Shown here piece by piece: positions 59,443 through 64,000 of a stretch of DNA of 64,000 bases. A model generated the notes under the pieces. It saw only the letters and a program-made list of their open reading frames with translations. It was not told the DNA's origin and did no database searches. The translations under genes and the position numbers were made by a program. Source of the DNA: Mucilaginibacter achroorhodeus (GTDB taxonomy: Bacteria > Bacteroidota > Bacteroidia > Sphingobacteriales > Sphingobacteriaceae); assembly GCF_007846095.1 (NCBI RefSeq), contig NZ_VOEI01000006.1, positions 124,001 through 188,000 on the forward strand, written 5' to 3'. Numbering within the stretch: position 1 is the stretch's first letter; every line of letters begins with the position of its first letter.

Positions 59443-60843
59443 TTAGTTATCATTTATAGGAAAACAAACAGAAAACTCGGTGTTGCCCGGCTCCGATTTT
59501 ACCTTTACTGTGCCGTTATGCTGGCGAATAATCCGGGTAACTACATCAAGCCCCAAACCTGTACCTTTACCCATTTCTTTAGTGGTAAAGAACGGGTCAA
59601 ATATCTGCGACTGGATATCTGCCGGTATACCTGGGCCGTTATCCTTAATGTAAACGCAAACAAACTCGCCGTCCTTTTTAGTTCGTATTTCCAGCTGGCC
59701 ACCTTCGCGGCCTTCCAGCGCATCAATCGAATTATCTATCAGGTTGGTCCAAACCTGATTGAGTTCACCTGCAAGGGCCTTAACTTGAGGTAGCGTTGTA
59801 TCAAAATCTTCCTTAACCTCAATTTTTGCCTTGCGCAGCTTGTAGTTAAGCATGGTAAGGGTGTTACGAATACCTGCGTGGATATCCAACCACTGGCGGT
59901 CGGTGTCCCTGTCCATGTGGGTGAAGGTTTTCACCGAGCTCACCAACTCTGAGATACGGTGTGAAGCATCACGTATATCAGCCACCATTTTTTCCTGCAG
60001 CAAATAGTTATTCATCCAGGCCAAAACCACATCCAGCTTCGGTGATGGCGTACAACTGTTCAGATGTTCCAGATCGGATACGCCGAAACCGAACTCCACA
60101 AAATTCTCAGCAATATCAAGGTCTTTAATATTGTGATCAAGCAGCCAATCGGTCAATTCATCTTCCTTATCAGCACGTTCCATCATGGTGAGTATCGGCC
60201 TGTCTGCGCCATCTGTTTTACTGATGAGCAGGTTATTAACGCTGTCGATCTTCTCAGGCAGCATGTTGATAGCGGCAACATCTTTAAAAAGTGCAGGCAG
60301 GTGCTGCACCTGGCATTGTAATGCCGATGCGCCGCGGGTAATTGCCGATGCCGGATTATTAAGCTCGTGAGCCAAACCTGCAGATAGTTTGCCCAATGCA
60401 AACATTTTTTCGTTTTGCTGCTGCAGCGAAGTGAAATCACGAACGCGGCTGGTCATAGCATGTACCAGTGCTTCCGTAAGCTCGTAATTTAATTTGATGC
60501 CTTCCTGAATTTTTGTTTTTGGGATCAGCAGGATACGGCAATCGCGTATGGCTTCGCTATAGCCGGGCGTTTTTTGTCCGCGACTGAATGGAAGGTAGCC
60601 CGTAACCGTATTGGGTTGTATAACGGTTATCTCCCGTACTTTGCCGTTTTGGTCGGCCCAAATGCGGATGCGGCCTTCTATCAGCACATAGGTTTTATCA
60701 AGCGATTGCCCTTTCTCAAAAATGCGTTCACCAACCTTTATTTCTACGGTTTGGCCGTTATCCAGCATCCATTGTAGTTGGTCGTCTGGTACTTCTTGCA
60801 GGGCGGGTACGGCTTTTAGTTCGGCCAGGGTTACTTCATTCAT
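59443..60843 (-). CDS. Cyclic-nucleotide-binding-domain histidine kinase
   Basis: 466 residues, soluble. Residues about 15-125 form a cNMP-binding (CAP-like) domain (VEIKVGERIFEKGQSLDKTYVLIEGRIRIW); whether it binds a cyclic nucleotide is not shown. The kinase core has the phosphoacceptor His159 in AGLAHELNNPASAI, then a HATPase with NLIDNSIDALEG, DNGPGIP and GKGTGLGLDVVTRI. There is no transmembrane segment, so it senses cytoplasmic signals. Its downstream partner is the receiver-flavoprotein gene. A TATACTTG box (minus, 60864-60871) may be its promoter. Confidence 0.93.
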   Translation of the reverse strand: MNEVTLAELKAVPALQEVPDDQLQWMLDNGQTVEIKVGERIFEKGQSLDKTYVLIEGRIRIWADQNGKVREITVIQPNTVTGYLPFSRGQKTPGYSEAIRDCRILLIPKTKIQEGIKLNYELTEALVHAMTSRVRDFTSLQQQNEKMFALGKLSAGLAHELNNPASAITRGASALQCQVQHLPALFKDVAAINMLPEKIDSVNNLLISKTDGADRPILTMMERADKEDELTDWLLDHNIKDLDIAENFVEFGFGVSDLEHLNSCTPSPKLDVVLAWMNNYLLQEKMVADIRDASHRISELVSSVKTFTHMDRDTDRQWLDIHAGIRNTLTMLNYKLRKAKIEVKEDFDTTLPQVKALAGELNQVWTNLIDNSIDALEGREGGQLEIRTKKDGEFVCVYIKDNGPGIPADIQSQIFDPFFTTKEMGKGTGLGLDVVTRIIRQHNGTVKVKSEPGNTEFSVCFPINDN

Positions 60844-60949
60844 AGGTAGCAGATAAAGTACTACAAGTATAGCGGTATTTTATCTCAAATTGAAGTTTTG
60901 GCGTCCGCAGATAAACAAGAAAACGTCATAATCTTTGAAGGCAGCCGCG

Positions 60950-63358
60950 CTATTCCGTTCGTAAGCTTTTTATAGGATTGGCCAGTGCCGCCTTAACAGT
61001 TTGCAAGCTTATCAATACAGATGTTAACGCTAATAATGCTACAAATGCTATTACAAAAGGCTGCGGCGTTAACGCTACTTTATAAGCGTAGCCGTTAAGC
61101 CAGGTATGCATTAACCAATAGGCCAGCGGGCAAGCCAGCACAACAGCAAAAACAATTGTTGCGGTAAAATCTTTGAGGAATAGTATTACTACATCTTTCT
61201 CGGTTGCCCCCAATACTTTACGCACCCCAATTTCTTTTGTACGCTTTTGGATACTAAGCGATATTAATCCCAGTACACCAAGCAGCACAATGATGATAGC
61301 CAGGCCTGTTGCCAGGTACGATGCCTTTTTAAGCTGCAGTTCGGTTTTATACATTTTTGCCAGCATATCATCTATAAAGTTATATTCAAAGGGTGCGCCG
61401 GGCATTACTTCGGCCCATTTCTTCTGCACGGCTGCAAGGTTTTGCTCCATATTGCCGGGGCGAAGCTTGATAGAAAAATACCTGTAAAAAGGCGTACCGT
61501 TCACATTCATGAATGTGATAGGCCCGGTTTTGCTGCCCATACCGCCGAATATAAAGTCACCGGTCACGCCGCTAATGGTCATCGGCGCATTCATTCCCAC
61601 GCTGTTAAACTGCTTGCCAACTGCCTCGGCAGGTGAGCCGAAGCCTAAAGCTTTTGATTGCGCTTCGTTTATCACCACCAGGTTCGAATCTGCTTGAATG
61701 TACTGCGGCTTAAAAAACTTACCGGCTTTCATTGATAGGCTATAAGTTTCCGCATACGTATTGTCGGTAAGTAATGTCGTTGCATTAAATGCCTGGTTGG
61801 GGTTATCAGTAGTTTTATACGCTTGTACGCCACCGCTGGCACCACCGTCCGGTATTTCCCATGAAAGGCTTACACTTTTTATCTGTGGCAGCTCAGCAAG
61901 TCGCCTGCGAATGTCCTCCATCTTTTGTACGCCGGGTTTCGACCAATCTCGTGGCACCTGTGCGTACACTACGTAATCTTTATCAAATCCCAGGTTTTTT
62001 CCAAAGAATAATGAGATCTGCTTAGATATAACGATAGCAGATATTAATACCACGCAGGCTGTAGTGAATTGAAAGGCGATTAGCCCTTTGCGGAAATAAG
62101 CATTGTCTTTTACCTGGTTAAGTTTCCCTTTGAGCGAATCAACCGATTTAAGTGCTGATAGTACAAGGGCAGGGTAGATGCCTGCTACCAATCCCATCAG
62201 GAGGGCAAAAATTATCATAATGAAATAGGAATACAGCGGGAAAGAGAAAAGGCCGCCTATATCTGTAGCCAATATATTAGCGAAATAAGGTTTTGCCAAT
62301 ACATAAATACCAAATGCTAACACAGTGGCAATAAGCACCAGCACTATTGACTCTGTTAAGAACTGCCATATCAGTTGTTCGCGTAAACCGCCCAAAACCT
62401 TGCGTATGCCCATTTCTTTCATCCTTTGCGATGACCGGCTAATGCAGATATTCACAAAATTGATAACCGCCATCAGCAGGATGAACAGCGCGATAAATGA
62501 TAGCGTGAAAAGCATTTTCTTAACAGCGCCATTCCCAAACTCGAGATAAAAAGATTTTAGCGGTACAATTTTCGGCGTTAGGTTGGCCGCAATGTTTTCC
62601 GGTGCATTTTTTTTGATCAGGCTGCGCATCGGCCCATCAAGATCTTGCGGCTTTACACCATTTTTGAGTTCTATCAAACCAACCAATGCAGTATTCTTCC
62701 ATCCGTCCAGGCTGCGGCCCATAAATTTGGCGGCGGAGGCGGGCAGGAATATTGAACTGTTGCTGGTCTCGATCACATTGGTTACAGAGTTTTTGGCAAA
62801 CTTTGCCATCACTCCGGTTACCATAAAATCATGCTTGCTTCCTTTGAAGTTCTCTATACTTAATGTTTGGCCAACAACATCCGTTGTGCCGAAGTATTTA
62901 ACAGCTGTTTGTTCTGTAATAACCGCAGTAAAAGGCTGGTTAAGTGCAGTACCTGCGTCACCATGCAACATTTTAAAGCCGTACATGCTTAGAAAAGTAC
63001 TATCGCCTACCTGCAAACTTTCGCGGAAATGCAGGTCGCCCTTTGATACCGTAGAGCTTACCCCATCCCAATGGTAATAGTTGGCTACCAGGTTAGGATA
63101 TTGTTCTTTAAGCGCTTTCGGCATGTCAGCCAGTGCCGTAAGTTCATAACCCAATGATGGGTCTTTCCATTCGCTTTGGATAATGTATTGGTTGTCGGCA
63201 TTCCGCAGGTCATGGTTTACGCTCCACTCGTGCCAAACATAAGCAGCAATCAACATGGTAAAGGCTATACCTACAGATAAGCCAAAGATATTGATGAACG
63301 AAAAGAGCTTATTTTTTGAAAGGTTACGCCAGGCAATTGTTATGTAGTTGTACAGCAT
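60950..63358 (-). CDS. MacB/FtsX-type ABC transporter permease
   Basis: 802 residues. It starts MLYNYITIAWRNLSKNKLFSFINIFGLSVGIAF, with the first membrane segment at about 20-42, a large extracytoplasmic MacB-PCD-like domain, an FtsX block of three segments (about 280-410), a second periplasmic domain, and a final FtsX block with KRTKEIGVRKVLGATEKDVV near 690-710. This duplicated layout is common in Bacteroidota export or lipoprotein-handling systems. No ATPase gene is adjacent in the window, so its energy-coupling partner lies elsewhere. The substrate is unknown. Confidence 0.9.
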   Translation of the reverse strand: MLYNYITIAWRNLSKNKLFSFINIFGLSVGIAFTMLIAAYVWHEWSVNHDLRNADNQYIIQSEWKDPSLGYELTALADMPKALKEQYPNLVANYYHWDGVSSTVSKGDLHFRESLQVGDSTFLSMYGFKMLHGDAGTALNQPFTAVITEQTAVKYFGTTDVVGQTLSIENFKGSKHDFMVTGVMAKFAKNSVTNVIETSNSSIFLPASAAKFMGRSLDGWKNTALVGLIELKNGVKPQDLDGPMRSLIKKNAPENIAANLTPKIVPLKSFYLEFGNGAVKKMLFTLSFIALFILLMAVINFVNICISRSSQRMKEMGIRKVLGGLREQLIWQFLTESIVLVLIATVLAFGIYVLAKPYFANILATDIGGLFSFPLYSYFIMIIFALLMGLVAGIYPALVLSALKSVDSLKGKLNQVKDNAYFRKGLIAFQFTTACVVLISAIVISKQISLFFGKNLGFDKDYVVYAQVPRDWSKPGVQKMEDIRRRLAELPQIKSVSLSWEIPDGGASGGVQAYKTTDNPNQAFNATTLLTDNTYAETYSLSMKAGKFFKPQYIQADSNLVVINEAQSKALGFGSPAEAVGKQFNSVGMNAPMTISGVTGDFIFGGMGSKTGPITFMNVNGTPFYRYFSIKLRPGNMEQNLAAVQKKWAEVMPGAPFEYNFIDDMLAKMYKTELQLKKASYLATGLAIIIVLLGVLGLISLSIQKRTKEIGVRKVLGATEKDVVILFLKDFTATIVFAVVLACPLAYWLMHTWLNGYAYKVALTPQPFVIAFVALLALTSVLISLQTVKAALANPIKSLRTE

Positions 63359-63509
63359 ACGGTTATGGTTTGCACTAATGTAAATATGTTAAAGCCGACT
63401 ATTAAATACTTAACATTTTTTAACTAAAACATCCTCGTATTAATAACGTATATCATTTGTGGTTATTCATCAAACTCTGTTAACTTAGCCGCCAAATAAT
63501 AACACTGCC

Positions 63510-64000
63510 ATGTCAACTCCCTTATACCCGCTAAAATTTAAAACCATTTTTAAAGATAAAATATGGGGCGGCCATAAAATTGAAACCTATTTACATAAGA
63601 ATATCGGCGACCTGCCAAACTGCGGTGAAACCTGGGAAATATCAGGCGTTAAGTCTGACGTATCTGTTGTTGACAGCGGCGAGCTGAAAGGCCAATCCCT
63701 GGCCGATCTGCTGGAACAGTACCAGGCTGAGCTGGTAGGCGAGAAGGTGTACAAGCATTTTGGTAACAAGTTCCCGTTGCTGATAAAATTTATTGACGCC
63801 AATGATGATCTGAGCGTACAGGTACACCCTAATGATGAGCTTGCAAAAAAACGCCACAATTCTTTTGGTAAAACTGAGATGTGGTACATTATAGAGTCTG
63901 ATCCAGGGTCTACATTGATCACCGGCTTTAATCAAGAAATTGATGAGCAAAAATATGTTGAAGCTTTGAACAGCGGCCACATTATGGATATCCTTAACCG
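63510..64000 (+). CDS. manA: Mannose-6-phosphate isomerase, class I (5' part)
   Basis: Starts at the ATG at 63510 and runs off the window; 163 codons are visible. The sequence begins MSTPLYPLKFKTIFKDKIWG, then NCGETWEISGV, LSVQVHPNDELAKK with the zinc-binding Gln/His pair, and GKTEMWYI with a further ligand region, all typical of type I (cupin) phosphomannose isomerase interconverting fructose-6-P and mannose-6-P. A TAACTTAG box at 63481-63488 (one mismatch) may be the promoter. The missing 3' half lies outside. Confidence 0.92.
   Translation, partial: MSTPLYPLKFKTIFKDKIWGGHKIETYLHKNIGDLPNCGETWEISGVKSDVSVVDSGELKGQSLADLLEQYQAELVGEKVYKHFGNKFPLLIKFIDANDDLSVQVHPNDELAKKRHNSFGKTEMWYIIESDPGSTLITGFNQEIDEQKYVEALNSGHIMDILN

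Noticed and set aside
60950..63358. Mobile or defence element near the permease
   Set aside because: The MacB/FtsX-type permease is a common chromosomal gene; no phage, toxin or nuclease genes adjoin it.

Overview
The window looks like a chromosomal segment of a Bacteroidota bacterium, most likely Sphingobacteriaceae (Mucilaginibacter/Pedobacter-like). The evidence is TAnnTTTG-type -7 promoter boxes instead of E. coli promoters, weak or absent Shine-Dalgarno sequences, three TonB-dependent or TonB-receptor-like outer-membrane proteins, a DUF5606 protein, many SPII lipoproteins, the purH-mreBCD-mrdA-rodA order, and numerous short palindromic intergenic repeats. The genus is inferred from general familiarity, not from a search. 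I see no rRNA, tRNA, CRISPR array, prophage or transposase gene.

Layout. 1-8.5 kb: the end of a DUF5606 gene, enolase, a DUF2490 outer-membrane protein, an ABC exporter (ATPase and permease), a small DUF2945 protein, an 800-bp repeat-rich spacer, a membrane-anchored MutS-like ATPase and the divergent rlmH. 8.5-25 kb: a CDF metal exporter, a Tat-exported Dabb protein, two large outer-membrane receptors, leuS, DUF1634 and KTSC proteins, two alpha/beta hydrolases, a DinB protein and a DUF885 peptidase-like lipoprotein. 25-35.3 kb: housekeeping genes (RluA-type pseudouridine synthase, panB, carA, lspA, DEAD-box helicase, ftsB/divIC-like, Ldh-type dehydrogenase, purN, purH).

35.5-41.3 kb: the cell-elongation operon mreB-mreC-mreD-mrdA(PBP2)-rodA, tightly packed with overlapping genes. 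41.3-47.2 kb: a proline-rich coiled-coil protein, thymidine kinase, an ABM-type monooxygenase, a lone receiver protein, and a FecA-like TonB receptor preceded by a single-pass membrane protein. 47.3-50.9 kb: a phosphodiesterase, a membrane acyltransferase and a flippase-like membrane protein that look like one envelope-lipid unit. 51-57 kb: a TPR sensor kinase, an OmpR/HAMP two-component pair, a universal stress protein and a bestrophin-like channel.

57-64 kb: a 700-bp spacer holding a hairpin-bounded repeat, then the most unusual gene pair of the window: a soluble histidine kinase with a cyclic-nucleotide-binding domain, followed 8 bp later by a response regulator whose output is a thioredoxin-reductase-like flavoprotein lacking the usual redox cysteines. 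A MacB/FtsX-type permease and the start of a type I mannose-6-phosphate isomerase close the window.

The intergenic DNA is the other point of interest: a 117-bp four-hairpin element in two inverted copies with compensatory changes, a second repeat family in three copies, REP-like sequences, a 134-bp tandem repeat, and a possible leader ORF overlapping the carA start.
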